Shown here: piece after piece, positions 11,801-23,136 of the stretch
Layout: every line of letters begins with the position of its first letter
How positions within the stretch are numbered: the first letter of the stretch is position 1
Assembly: GCA_034670405.1 (NCBI GenBank)
Contig: JAXDDX010000050.1
Coordinates: 856,501-920,500 of the forward strand
Reading direction: 5' to 3'
Origin: Hoplostethus atlanticus
Taxonomy: Eukaryota > Chordata > Actinopteri > Trachichthyiformes > Trachichthyidae
Length of the DNA: 64,000 nt
Made by a program: the position numbers and the translations under genes
Notes under the pieces: generated by a model
Told to the model about the DNA's origin: nothing
Databases searched by the model: none
Seen by the model: only the letters and a program-made list of their open reading frames with translations

Positions 11801-12744
11801 CTCTCCAGTTTAGAAAAAAATGCAGATTTTGATTAAAATAAGAGTGCATGGTAATAACTGCACAAGGCGTTGACAAACTTTCAATCATCATCACTGTACA
11901 TCTTCTAGTAATGATGTATGGGTGATGAAATAAGTTATCAAGCACCAAGTAAAGATACGCCACCTCTGAACATAAACGTACACTTATCATTTTACCAGCT
12001 AGCTACCTAATACTTCAGAGCTGATAGGTAAAGACATTTCACCAAACACTTTCAGACAAAGTCAAATGTGGACTAACTTTTTAACAGCATCCAGCTGCTC
12101 CGTAGTATATGGCTTGGCCGTGTCTGTGGCTCTGTCTCCTGACACATGAGCCTCATCTCCATGGTTGCTATGTCTCATTCTGGGGCCATCTCCATTCTCA
12201 TCTGGGGGTTTCCCATTCTGTGTTAACGACTCCAATAAGTCTATTAAAGGAAAATGGGGGTAATCTGATTACAATTTGTGAGTTGAGTTTGTAACGTTTT
12301 CCAATGAACGTACCTTATAAGATAGCTAATAGCTAAGTTAGCACTGCGGTTGCTAGCCAGGATACTAGGGAAGTAACGTTAACGTTACGAGCCAAACTCA
12401 TAACCAACTACGAGCACCAATCTAAGTCAATCATAAACCAAAAAACTATGGTAATTGCGGACGGGGAACTAAAAAAAAACTACAAATACCAGTGTCGGTG
12501 ACGAACTGCTAGTGAGGAATGATTATGCTAACGTTAGCTAATTTGGTTTTCCAGCCATGGCCCACCGCCTGAAATAAAATCGTTGCTGCAACAGAAATTG
12601 ATTCGACGTACTTTTGGCCTGATCTGTTGGAAACAAGCGCTCTGCCTTTTCCAGAAACTTCCTGGCTTTGTCCGGTTGATTATTGCTGATCGCATTTAGA
12701 GAAATCTTAATGCACCGTTCAGCTTCGTCCTTGTTTGAATCCAT
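8842..12744 (-). CDS. dnajb12: DnaJ homolog subfamily B member 12, ER-membrane J-protein
   Basis: A type II J-protein anchored in the ER membrane that recruits cytosolic Hsp70 for membrane-protein folding and ERAD. Eight coding exons in transcript order: 12744-12612, 12240-12078, 10770-10625, 10514-10341, 10107-10028, 9911-9802, 9697-9525, 8963-8842. They total 1101 nt with phases that all match, giving 366 aa. The N-terminus ([14 protein letters not shown]) is the family's TPR-like leader. The J domain starts around residue 104 (KDYYQILGV) with HPD at 133-135. A Gly/Phe-rich FFGGGFPSS linker follows, then one membrane segment at about 235-254 ([19 protein letters not shown]) and the DUF1977 tail with [11 protein letters not shown], ending VILHG. 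Intron 2 holds a decayed Tc1-like element. Teleosts have a and b copies; I cannot tell which this is. DNAJB14 is the close alternative. Confidence 0.95.
9035..9390. repeat. Possible interspersed repeat in the last intron of dnajb12
   Basis: The stretch from the GGGTTCCTACAG-like start to the ATTCCATGAGTTTTCGAGG and CCATGACCCTATA end resembles a dispersed element seen in fish genomes (hAT/MITE type), from memory only. A small inverted repeat (CCCTATAAGGGTTATAACCCTATAG, 25 nt in the genome) lies at about 9367-9391. Family unproven. Confidence 0.3.
10855..11790 (-). mobile_element. Decayed Tc1/mariner-like transposon in dnajb12 intron 2
   Basis: Read on the minus strand, this stretch carries a broken Tc1-type transposase. 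[13 protein letters not shown] spans the first catalytic Asp, followed by the VKHGGGSM block and then QDIEPKHSS with the second Asp. Between them a TGA replaces the residue after HIW, and other stops and indels are present. The reading fades after an [15 protein letters not shown]-like stretch near 10855, before the final NPIENLW block with the third catalytic residue, so the 3' end and its inverted repeat are missing. The 5' end (minus strand) is near 11790, with a GTGCAGGTGCAAAAATAAGTG sequence (21 nt on the strand) that looks like a Tc1 terminal repeat. It is not autonomous. It has the same orientation as dnajb12 and is spliced out with the intron. Confidence 0.8.
12373..12538. promoter_or_regulatory. 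Cluster of TAACGTTA palindromes near the dnajb12/trmt2b promoter
   Basis: A perfect 16-bp palindrome GTAACGTTAACGTTAC lies at 12373-12388 and a perfect 12-bp GCTAACGTTAGC at 12527-12538, just inside dnajb12 intron 1. Similar words (ACGTTA, TAGCTA, TTAGC) are frequent around them. A similar cluster occurs at the cuedc2 5' end. Function unknown. Confidence 0.5.
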
Positions 12745-13083
12745 CGCGACACAGCGGAACTGTTTACTTGCCCCTGGACGCACGAAGATGACGTGAAGAA
12801 AACGTCTACCTTCTAAACACGACGTCATGCAAATGCACCTCCGGGCTGCCCTCCATGAACTCCAGCATGACTTTAGCATGCACGATAGATACGTTTTAAC
12901 AACACCTGAAAGCATTGAAAAGGAAAAGGAAACGTTTCAACATCAAAACGGAAGTTATTCCACACTCGAATGATACGTGTAGCCTTCTAAGTAGGCTTTA
13001 GGCTGGACTGTTGTTCTGTTGACTGCTATACTTAGTGCCTTCACTTCTGCTATCATTTCCTCGAAAGGTCAAATCTCATTAAT
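12745..13083. promoter_or_regulatory. Bidirectional promoter region between dnajb12 and trmt2b
   Basis: The two start codons (12744 minus, 13084 plus) are only 339 bp apart and the genes diverge, so this interval must hold both 5' UTRs and core promoters. It is richer in CpG than its surroundings and I see no TATA box, as is common for housekeeping head-to-head pairs. Start sites are not defined. Confidence 0.6.
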
Positions 13084-14780
13084 ATGGCTTTAGCAGTCGC
13101 ACGCATGGTGGCAGTCATTGTTGTCAAACGTAAGGTTCGGGGTTTTCTGACGAAAGCCTGCCTGTATTTTTCAACTAAGGATGCTATTTCAGCTGACCAG
13201 GGAAAGACACAATTAAAGAAACGGTGGAGAAAAAGTCATAAGAAGCCTCCTTTGAATGAACACCTGTCCTGGGAAGAAAGACTGGCTGATGTGGTTACCC
13301 CTCTATGGAGGCTGAGTTATGATGAGCAGCTTCAGCTAAAACAAACACACCAGGAAATGATACTATCTCAACTCTCTGACCAGCTTGCGAGGCAAATCCC
13401 ATCCCAGCTACAATCATCATCAACCATCAGTGGGAAATTGAGCTTTCCTGTGCTGCCTATTCTACCATCACCGGTTAGGGATGGCTACCGCAACAAGTCC
13501 ACTTTCTCTGTCAACAGAGGAGTGGACGGCAATCCAAAGACAGTTGGGTTTTATGTTGGTACCTGCAGGCAAGGAAACATCATCTGCGTCAACGGGGACC
13601 ACCTGCTCAACATGCCAGAGAAACACAAAGTGGTGGCCAGGTGCTATCAGGACTTCATTCGCCTTTCTCCCCTGGAGCCATGCCTCCTGTTCCACACTGG
13701 GGGTCACTGGAGAGAGGTCACAGTGAGGACCAACGTAGAGGGCCACACCATGGCTATAGTGTACTTTCACCCACAGACACTCACCCCAGCACAGATAGCA
13801 GGCCATAAAGCTTCCCTAGTAGATTACTTCACCCGGGGTCCTGGAGAGGTCTGTCAGCTGGATTCATTGTACTTCCAGGAGAGCTCAATGACTCGATGTA
13901 GCCACAAGCAATCCCCATACCAGCTCCTACATGGCCAGCCACACATATACGAGGAGGTAACTTACAGGACTTGGGACAAAATCAAAGAGAAACTATATAG
14001 CTGATATTTTTGAAGCAGAAACTTGTTTTGATAATTAATTGCCTTACATTGTAGCACACAGGTAACAAAACCCAAGTAGATCTACATTATGTTTGGTTTC
14101 TTATTCCTGTTTCTATTCCTATGTTGTGTTATCATTCACAGGTACTGGGGTTCAAGTTTCGCATCTCTGCTGATGCCTTTTTCCAGGTGAACCAGGCAGC
14201 TGCTGAGGTACTCTACTGCACAGTGAGAGACCTGTGCCTCCCAAACCCAGAGAACGGGGGAGGAAGGGCAGGTGGGGAAGATGGGAGAAAGATGGGAGGT
14301 ACTCTCCTAGATGTATGCAGTGGAACAGGTGCCATCGGTATTACTGTGTCTCCCAGAGTGGACAGAGTCGTCGGTATAGAGCTCATAGAACAAGCAGTGG
14401 AAGATGCTAGACACAATGCAGCACTCAACAAAGTGCTGAACTGTGTGTTTCTCCCTGGAAAAGCAGAGGTGGTTCTCCCTGGGCTCATGCCCCAGTTGAG
14501 CTTCTCAGAGGGAGGCCTTACAGCTGTGGTAAACCCAGCCCGCGCTGGCCTGCACTACCGCGTGATCAGAGCTTTACGAAACCAACATGCTATTCGCAAA
14601 CTGGTCTACATTTCCTGTAAACCAGATGGAGAGGCCATGAGGAACTTCAGGGAACTTTGTTGTGCTCCAGATCCACAGAAGAAACTCACAGGGGAGGCAT
14701 TTTCCCCAACTGTGGCTGTGCCTGTGGATATGTTCCCACACACTCCACACTGTGAACTGGTGCTACTTTTTGAGAGATAG
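13084..14780 (+). CDS. trmt2b: tRNA (uracil-5-)-methyltransferase homolog B, mitochondrial
   Basis: A SAM-dependent m5U methyltransferase of the TrmA/RumA class that modifies mitochondrial tRNA and 12S rRNA in vertebrates. Two exons, 13084-13956 and 14142-14780, join in phase 0 (CACATATACGAGGAG then GTACTGGGG) and give 503 aa, like human TRMT2B (504). The N-terminus is basic and lacks acidic residues, as expected for a mitochondrial presequence. The catalytic part carries FFQVN (304-308), the SAM-binding DVCSGTGAIGI (348-358), NPARAGL (422-428; the TRMT2B form of the usual DPPR), ISCK with the nucleophile Cys450, and FPHTPHCELV with the general base Glu496. The intron is only 185 bp. Unspliced, the first exon would read on to a stop at 14004. 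The start is the first in-frame ATG. A polyadenylation signal follows at 14861. Confidence 0.95.
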
Positions 14781-14860
14781 CAAGTACTTCTTTATTTTAA
14801 GAGGTAGGCTTTAATTCTATGACGTCAACTCTGGCGATTTAAAAAGCTAATATATACATG

Positions 14861-14866
14861 AATAAA
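14861..14866 (+). terminator. Polyadenylation signal for trmt2b
   Basis: AATAAA 81 bp past the trmt2b stop codon; the first one met downstream. Confidence 0.55.
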
Positions 14867-16045
14867 TGGATGTGCTAGATAATAATGGTTACCACACTTA
14901 TTTAAAACACCGTGCTGGGATGTAGTTTTTCTGTTTTGAAAGACAATTGCTTGATTAGTATTGCTACCCTTTGTCTAGCACACAGCTGTTGTGTTTATAC
15001 AGTAGATGGCGCCATCGGGACTTCCCCAGGAACATCCGTTTGTGCAAAGTTGGCTAAAAATGATTGTTGTGCAATTGTATTCGTCACAATTTTAGTGCAG
15101 TTCACTAAAGTAAAGTTCACTGAGGTTACAGTATTGAGGCCAGGAGAGATTACCCTTTGCTTGCAGATAGCGTGTTCTTTTTTTTCTTGAATTAAGTAAT
15201 GGGATGATGATGGCATGTCTGAGGCACCAAACTACTAACGGTCAGACAGACAGAACGGTCAATAAACTTGTATTACCCCACAGCGATGTCTCCATCGTGC
15301 TCTGGGCATGAAGGGGCAAATCCGTCAACTCAATAAAGAAGTCAGTATAATTCACTTATCTACTTCTGAGCAAACCAACTTTATCACAGTTTACAGTACT
15401 TGAGCCAATTTGTACAAGTAATTTGTGTTTTTTGTTGGGCGTCATCTACTAATAAAACAGTAAAAATGATTTTGTGAAAATGTAATCTCTGAATCATATC
15501 TTATTTAACCTATAAATCTTTACAACTTAGCTGCAAATGCTCACACAACTTCATATTCAGAAAGAACTCCTCTTGCTATCATGTCAACATCTGTGGAAAA
15601 ATCTTTACTTTTTGGACAGATTATACTGAAAATACATCCAAAAGTTAGGCATTTTGAAAGTGTTAGCAGTAGCTGACAAAATCAAGGATTTGCCAGACTG
15701 TACATAACCTGTGCTTGTTTAGAAAGGAGATGCAAGCTGGGATCAGGGGGATACTCACATGTCTTCATGGCCCCATGAAGAGGCCTGCCATTGCTGTATG
15801 AATAACACAATATCAGATGAGCTGATTTATGTTGACAACTGATTACAATTAATAATCAGCCAGTCTTTTAAACGTATTTGCTCATGACTTGAGCCACTAA
15901 ACTATAAGCACATACATCACTGGAAGATAGTCACATTCAGATTAAGAATTTGATTAGAAGGGCAGGGCAATAGCTGTTGGTGTTGTTGATGGTCATTTAG
16001 TAGATACAGTATGCCCTGGTTGCACAATGGAGTTATGCGTCCAAC

Positions 16046-16165
16046 CCAATAAAGATAGATAGATACTGTATTGATCCCCAGGGGGAGATTCTGGGGTCAC
16101 AGCAGCATAGCGGTATCACAAGAATGTACATAATACAAAAACAAGGTACAAAATACAAAGGCCTA
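16046..16165 (+). repeat. LINE/SINE 3'-tail repeat (GATA + TATTGATCCCC type)
   Basis: A GATAGATAGATACT block is followed by GTATTGATCCCCAGGGGGAG, ATTCTGGGGT and CAGCAGCATA. The same series recurs at 25460-25545, so it is a dispersed repeat. This 'ATACTTTATTGATCCC' tail is widespread in fish retroelements (from memory). No tRNA-like head is visible in this copy. Confidence 0.65.
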
Positions 16166-17461
16166 AAAACGAAATGCTAAAAAACTACGGTACTAGGTGA
16201 CATAGAACCAGGATGTACAGTGGATTGATGGCATGTTTACATATATATACAAGTAGGGATAATCCTTATGGATTACACTGTAATTGCTTTATGGAGCCAA
16301 ATAAACCATGTTTGACTCACTTTGAGGCATGGCAAGTAGTTCCAACAGTTTATATGGTGACTTGTGTTTGTTAGACTTTGGCTTTCTTAAATGGGAACTG
16401 TCTTTTCTTAGAGAGAGCCAAAAGTCATACATCTGGCATACATCTACCTCGAACAAATAAACAGTAGGCCAATGGGGCTTGATGTGCAAAACATTGGGAA
16501 TAATCATGTTTAAATTGTATGAACATACCACTGCTGCCTTCTTGTGGCATGCAAAGACTAAAAGTGGCAGAGGGAAAAAATCTGAAAAAGTTCACTATTC
16601 CAAAAATGCTATAATATCTAGAGACTTTCTCCCATAGGCACACATTTTTTTGAAGGACTTCTTTTAAAAACTCATTCAAAAGGAATTTCTAGAGAGTTCT
16701 CCGGTGATGTTTAGATATTGAAAACAGTGCCATATCCTGAACAGTCGGTGCCTGCTAACCCATGGTGATGACACTTGCTTTTCCTGAAAATTATACTTCT
16801 AACACATACAGTATGAATTAAAGTGGGACAGCCAGTTTTTCTTTTCATCTCCATCATTTTCAGGAAATGTTTTGCTTGTTTGCAATTAATTAAGACAGAC
16901 CACATCCCTGGAGTAGTTAATTCATGAAGTTGACCATTAGTAGAGTCATGTTTAAGTTGGAAAAATCATTGGATTGGAGACAAAACTAAAAAGTTGTTTC
17001 TGTTGTTTGAAAAATGCACTGGAGGATAAACAAAGTTCTGTCAAATTTATATGAAATACTAGGAGTGTTTTTAATAATGGAATGAAACATTTTCAAATAT
17101 CCCCAATAAATGTTACAATGTTACTGTTGTTTCTTTACTTGGATTCAAACTGCATTATCTGCCTCATCTCTCTCCCAGACGTCAGCCTGTATCTCACTAT
17201 CATTGTCATAATTCCTAAAATGTTTGATTCAATACTTATTTGAGGAAATAGACAAATTATTTTGCTGTGTTTGGTCATTGATGGCTTTTCTCTCAAGACG
17301 TCCACCATAGTGAAAGAGTAGATGACCTTTCAGATATTTTTTGTTAATTATTATTTTTTGTCCTTTTGGCTTCATTAAAGATGATTGTGTGTTGTCTTCA
17401 AAAATGCTTTCTCAATATAAGGGGCACTTGGGCACATTACACCTTACACTGAACTCCTTAC

Positions 17462-17630
17462 ACCAGGGACTCCCAAACCTTTTCATGTAAGTCACCACAG
17501 ACCCTCAATTGATAAGATTTTGTCTGAGGGACCCCCATCTGAGAAGAGTTTTATTGTTCAATATTAAACACCCTGGAGGGCCTTGAAGGACCCCTGGAGG
17601 TCCCTGGACCCCCATCACTCCCTATCCAGC
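17462..17630. repeat. Possible hAT-type non-autonomous element
   Basis: The stretch begins CAGGGACTCCCAAACCTTTT and later has repeated GGACCCCC and CCTGGAGG words, resembling the 'CAGTGGTTCCCAAACTTTTT' ends of hAT MITEs common in vertebrates. A similar end (inverse) appears near 38985-39040. Clear terminal inverted repeats and a target duplication were not identified. Confidence 0.35.
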
Positions 17631-17871
17631 CTATTGTAGCCACTGCGATGACACCAGAATTGTATTCCTATAACAATGACCTACTTATAGTCTAGAGTGC
17701 AGATGAGCCATGACTCTGAGTCATGCAAAGGTAAAAAAAATGGAAGCCAACGCCTTGGACATAAACCATCTCCGTTGAAACAAATTGCGCAAGTCCTAAA
17801 AATGATCCGGATCAAACACCGAACGACTCTTCACGCAGGGTGGTAAAACGTAACATCAGATAAGCGAGTAG

Positions 17872-17950
17872 CCAATGAGATATTGAGGATACTGGCATGA
17901 ACTTCCCCTCGACCAATTGCTTTAAAACGACGACGGAATAGGGTATAAGA
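17872..17950 (+). promoter_or_regulatory. scd core promoter: two CCAAT boxes and a TATA box
   Basis: CCAAT boxes are at 17872-17876 and 17913-17917 and a TATAAGA box at 17944-17950, giving a classic spacing and a predicted start near 17975. Vertebrate SCD promoters are driven by NF-Y (which binds CCAAT) together with SREBP. I could not name a clear SREBP site. Confidence 0.65.
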
Positions 17951-17974
17951 GAGGCTCGGGTAACCGGGATCAAC

Positions 17975-18084
17975 ATCATCAGCGATACATTACGCAGCGT
18001 TGTTATCGCACAGTGCCCGGGGCCGTTACAGATATAAGCAGGGCGCAGCTGAAGTGGGAAAACCGGTTGAAGAAAACATTAACG
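17975..18084 (+). other. scd: Non-coding first exon of scd
   Basis: The stretch downstream of the TATA box ends at a strong donor (AACG|GTAAGT, 18084/18085). The coding exon begins with an acceptor at 18354, only five bases before the ATG, so a separate 5' UTR exon is required. Its 5' end is estimated from the TATA box. Confidence 0.6.
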
Positions 18085-18186
18085 GTAAGTAGGTACACCC
18101 CGTTTACATGTGAGCTCACTGCCGCGTGCACACGGACGGCCACAGTGTGAGGTGGCAAGACCCTCCCCTGTGTCTCTGCATCCTGC

Positions 18187-18250
18187 TGTGTGTGTGTGTG
18201 TGTATATATATGTGTGTATATATGTCTGTGTGTGTGTGTGTGTGTGTGTG
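18187..18250. repeat. (TG)n/(TA)n microsatellite in scd intron 1
   Basis: A mixed TG, TATA and TG run of about 64 bp in the short first intron of scd, about 100 bp before the acceptor. Confidence 0.95.
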
Positions 18251-18359
18251 AAATAGCTTGCACCGCCTATTGTAGCCGTGCTTATTGAACTGGTGGGCTT
18301 GGGCCGTGCGACGCACATCTAACCGAACAACACATCTCTTGCTACGCATTACAGAAAAC

Positions 18360-21300
18360 ATGACCGAAACGGAGACCAGGAACCATCACAGCAGCAAGCA
18401 ACAGAACGGAGATGCCGCGACAGAAACATCGACGGTGGAAGATGTTTTTGACGACACTTATAAAGAAAAAGAGGGTCCGAAGCCACCGAGGATACTGGTG
18501 TGGAGAAACATCTTACTGATGTCCTTTTTACATTTCGGAGCGCTTTATGGGCTGGTACTCGTCCCTTCCGCCTCGGTGTTAACGCTGGCCTGGTGTAAGT
18601 ATTGACAGCACACAGTGATCTTTGCAGCATTTCGTTGGTTTTCCCTCCGTCACTGCATGTAACCCGGCTAGAGAACAGAATGTGCTGATCTAGGTCCACC
18701 CAGGGCTTTACACTGGCCGTGTCTTCGTTAGTGGCTCAGACTAGTGTTGAATATGAGGCATTGTGTTGGGCTAGGCCTAATAATGTTCATTATAAACGGC
18801 AATGCTTAGAAGTCTCCGAATCTGTTTTTAGCCTGCCTTCAAGAGCTCAATGCTATGGTAGGCTATGAACTAGTTGGTGTTTTTGAATGTTCCTGTTCTG
18901 TCACAAATTAGAAACCTCCTGAATTCCAATTCTGCCACTGACCAAACTGTTTTCAGAATAATTTGAAGTTGTGCCCTATAGGTAGACTGGAGAGCCATGA
19001 CTTGAATTACTGAACAGTCTCAACTTTGTTTCCACCGTGGCACTTGCATAATTTTCCTCTCTCTCTTTGCAATGCTGAACTGCATATTATTTCAGTGGGG
19101 AAGACAAAGCACAATCACCATTGCAATAGACATCCCATTGTGAGCTGCATGGCACCGCAACAGAATGTTCTTTGCCAGTTGCAGGCCCCCGGTTCTCAAA
19201 TCCTTCGTAGCCTTGTCTGGCGTCACATAGAAACACATTCAGCAGTTTTAGAACAACGAATGTGAGAGGGCAGACCTGCATGGTCCCACTGTCCCATCTC
19301 ACAACATAAATAACTCCCCCATGATAGAGGCTTGGATAAAGCTAGGAGAATGGAAAGAACATGATGTCCCCCTGACTCTGCTCCTATGAGTGTACAATTT
19401 ATCTTGGTGTAGTGGTCAGTTTCCCTGAAGATATGTCCCCCCCTCTTCTTCTCTCTCCTCTAGCTGCAGTGTTATTCTTCATCAGTGCTCTTGGTATAAC
19501 TGCTGGTGCACACAGACTGTGGAGCCACCGAGCCTACAAGGCTTCCTTTCCTCTGCGAGTCTTCCTCGCCCTCGCCAACTCCATGGCCTTTCAGGTACAG
19601 AGGGGGAAAAAAAATAAGATGGGGAAAATATTCTGTAGTGTCAGTGGGAAATGAAATCATGTATTCTCATTTATGCATTGGTAGCAATTGCTGCCAAAGG
19701 ATCGGTCTTATTCTCAAGCTTAATACTCACCACATATACTTACTATAGAGTGTACTTGGCTTTTAAATAAAGTGGGGATTATGTTTATGACTTGGATAGC
19801 CTCCAACCTCAGATATTGCAACAGGGCTAGTAACCCATGTGTGATTGTGAAAATTATTTAACCTGCGTGATGTGCATTTTTTTTCCTTTTTGTTTCTTGT
19901 GTTTTTTTTGTTGCAGACGATCCCTCACCTTAATCTGGTGATCTGAAACATGTTGCATTGCTATGGCAAATATGTGTATGGTTACTGCATGTAATCCTCT
20001 CTATCTTTCTCTATCTCTATGTGCAGAATGACATCTTTGAGTGGGCTAGGGACCACCGTGTCCACCACAAGTTCTCTGAGACAGACGCAGACCCCCACAA
20101 TGCCATACGGGGGTTCTTCTTTAGCCATATTGGTTGGCTGCTGGTTCGCAAACATCCTGATGTCATTGAAAAGGGTCGCAAACTGGAGCTGTCAGACCTG
20201 AAGGCCGATGGAGTGGTTATGTTCCAGAAGGAGTAAGTAAACAGGGCTCACCTCTGCTCTGCACCTAGTGTGATGCTGTTTGTTTCTTCACAGAACTTTT
20301 CAATTCAGTCTTTAGTCACGTTTCTTACTCTTTGTTGTCTTCGTGTTGGCCTTGTCAAATGTGTCAGATTTTGAAGATTTGAAAACAAATGCCGAGCAAG
20401 CTTCCATCGGCCCTGTTTAGAGAACCATAACTACTTTACCTTCCAGAAGGTCATTACAGCTTAAAATGTGCCAAAAAAGCACTGTCTTCGGTAGTGGAGA
20501 TTCAAATACATTTCTTTGCCCCTGATCATCTCACAAGTCCTACAAATATGTTTACAGCTCCTCCTTTAAAGGCAAACGGGTTGTTATTGGTATTATGACT
20601 ATCAAATGTGCACCTTCCAGGACAGATATCTCATTGAATTAGGTTTACATTAGGTAACAACTCAAAGTATGAACAATAAATACCAGTATTTTTGAACTAG
20701 ATGTAATGTACATGAAGATAGACTGTTGATGATTTAACTACCACTGCAGTGATAGTGCTGTGGTCCAGAGTTCACAATGTTATAAACTGCTGTATACTGA
20801 CAAAGCTTGATACTGTATGCTACAGATAATGCACATCTCCATAACACTTAGCGTGTACCGTGTAAGTGGCAGACTGAGACTTCCTCATTCATGTTTCACA
20901 GTTTCACTATTTTTGTACATGTGCGGATGCATTTTGGTCTTGTTGAAAGTCATTTCCCCTCTGGCCCGATCTGTACAGGAAGTTGTTGTCTGGGTTGGGG
21001 TGGCCATGAAAACACTTAAGTGACAGATCCACTGTGCCAGGGACCACATCACACCATGTCCACACAGGGTAGAGTGACTGGTCATTTGTCTAGTCCACTC
21101 CTCTGGAAGCACTCCCAGATTTGCATTGCTGCTCTCAGGGAAAGGGGATTAACATTCACCAGAGCAACAATCAGATAATCCTGTCAACATGTATATTGAG
21201 TGCAAATTGTCTTGAGAGATATATTAACTTTGTTTAGAATTGTCCATGTTGGTTAAATAATACTGCTTTCCAACTTTGAAGTCCATTTTGAGAGCTAGCA

Positions 21301-23136
21301 GTAGCCGTTTCCTGCTTTGCCATCTCAATAGAGATGGTCTCCATCTTTCGTCTGTCACTCACTCACCTAATGGTGTGGGATTGAATTTGTGACCTCGATG
21401 AGCTTAGTTTTATTTCAGCAGGGATGGTTAGGGTAGTGATTTTTTTTTTTTGATTTTTTTTTCTGTCCTGTCAATCATTTGCCTGTTCTGTAAATCAAAC
21501 ACATTGGATCCAAACCTGTTGCATGCACAGGGAGCAATGGTGTCCACTGTCTTTCTTACTGGATTTATAGAGGCACAGAGATGCCACATTTATTTATTGC
21601 TAATCCAGCCTCTGACACAGATCCAGCCAGATCTGATGATTATTGATGAATTGTAATTGTCATCTCTCTTCTCAGGCACTACAAACTTTCCGTGGTGCTC
21701 CTGTGCTTCCTGGTGCCCATGTTTGTGCCCTGGTACTTGTGGGGTGAATCCCTGTCTGTGGGATACTTCGTCCCTGGACTCCTGAGATACACTCTGGTCC
21801 TCAATGCCACCTGGCTGGTCAATAGCGCTGCACACATGTGGGGAAACAGGCCGTATGACCAGACCATCAACCCCAGGGAAAACCCATTTGTTGCGTTCAG
21901 CGCCATAGGTAAGGAAGGCATGCACCCACCTGCTATAGGGATTTTATTTATTTAAGTTATGTTCCCATTATTGAAAATCTATCCCATTTATCTGATCTGC
22001 TTATGTTATGATTACTTTGGCATTTTAGTGTAATTTGGTGTGTTTTTGTGCTTTTGGCAAATGTGAATATTTGCTGAATGCTTGTCATGCCCAATTTACC
22101 ACATTGTGGGCTCTTTTAAAGCTGATGCAGTCTGGCATTCATAGTGGGGCGGAACCTACTAATCCAGTGGCTGATGTTTATTTTGTCCAGGATATCCCAG
22201 TTTTAGTATGGAAACAGAGGTGGCTAGCTTTGTAGTTGACTATTTACCCATTTTATAGAGTTGGGCACTGAGATAGTCTTTCTATACCAATATTAGTTGC
22301 ACCTCACCTCCACTATGATATATTGTTTGCATATAGACACAGTTTCATACCATGCTTGATTGAAACTATCTGTACATGGTTGTATAGAAGTATTCGGAGA
22401 AAAGCTCATCTCATCAGTCAGTTGGTTGATTGTCTCTAAATACTGTATCTGATATAAAGACTTCAGACAGTACAACCTATATCTCTAAAAAATAATAATT
22501 TCATCACTCTGATTTGTCTTCTTTGTTACTATGACAACCAATGTTGTACCGACAGCCAATGATCATAGAGTAAACTCGCAGATCTGTTCTGGTCACTTTT
22601 AACTGACAGTGTGTACAGTCAGCCTTAGATCAGATTTGAAAAACAAATTAGACTTGCCTGCTCTCCAAACATAGCCAAGTACCAAATTATCGGTCACATG
22701 CTGTCAAATTATCCTCCGTCTGCACATGATGCAGTTACTATCTCACTGTCGGTAGCCTCATCTGATATTGGTGTATTCCAACTTTTCCCACCACTAGCAT
22801 TTTAACATTTGATTGATTCACATAAACTCAGTTACTTGCTAATCAGTGCACATTCTACTCATATTTAACATTTTGTCTGTGATATTTTTAACATCTAGCA
22901 TGACAATAAATATCCTTCCCTCTTTTTGATTTCCAGGGGAGGGCTTCCACAACTACCACCATACATTCCCATATGACTATGCCACCAGTGAGTTTGGCTG
23001 CAAGCTGAACCTCACCACTGCCTTCATCAACATCATGTGCTTCCTGGGTCTGGCCACAGACCGCAAGAGTGTACCAAAGTCAGTGATCATGGCACGGGTG
23101 CAGCGAACCGGTGCTGGGAGCTCCAAAAGTGGCTGA
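18360..23136 (+). CDS. scd: Stearoyl-CoA (delta-9) desaturase
   Basis: An ER-membrane di-iron enzyme that puts the delta-9 double bond into palmitoyl- and stearoyl-CoA. Coding exons 18360-18594, 19464-19594, 20027-20232, 21676-21908 and 22937-23136 total 1005 nt with matching phases, giving 334 aa. All three histidine boxes are intact: HRLWSH (95-100), HRVHH (132-136, within NDIFEWARDHRVHHKFSET) and HNYHH (273-277, within EGFHNYHHTFPYDY). Other family blocks are ALGITAGAHRLW, GFFFSHIGWLLVRKHPDVIEKG, NATWLVNSAAHMWG and RPYDQTINPREN. Hydrophobic stretches at the end of exon 1, around the first box and in exon 4 (MFVPWYLWG and after) match the four-helix fold. Upstream are CCAAT and TATA boxes and a 5' non-coding exon. 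Teleosts have two paralogues (scd and scdb); its position next to wnt8b and hif1an may decide which this is. Confidence 0.97.

Larger units (their letters stand above)
14867..17850. other. Intergenic DNA between trmt2b and scd
   Basis: No gene recognised. It holds a LINE/SINE-type tail at about 16050-16160 and a possible hAT-like remnant at about 17462-17625 (both listed separately); the rest is AT-rich and unremarkable. Confidence 0.6.

Noticed and set aside
13468-13806. 112-codon minus-strand open frame opposite trmt2b
   Set aside because: Antisense shadow of a long coding exon; no domain of its own.
13957-14004. Read-through of trmt2b exon 1 to a stop at 14004
   Set aside because: A good donor at 13957 and in-phase continuation at 14142 restore the complete methyltransferase fold, so the stop is intronic.
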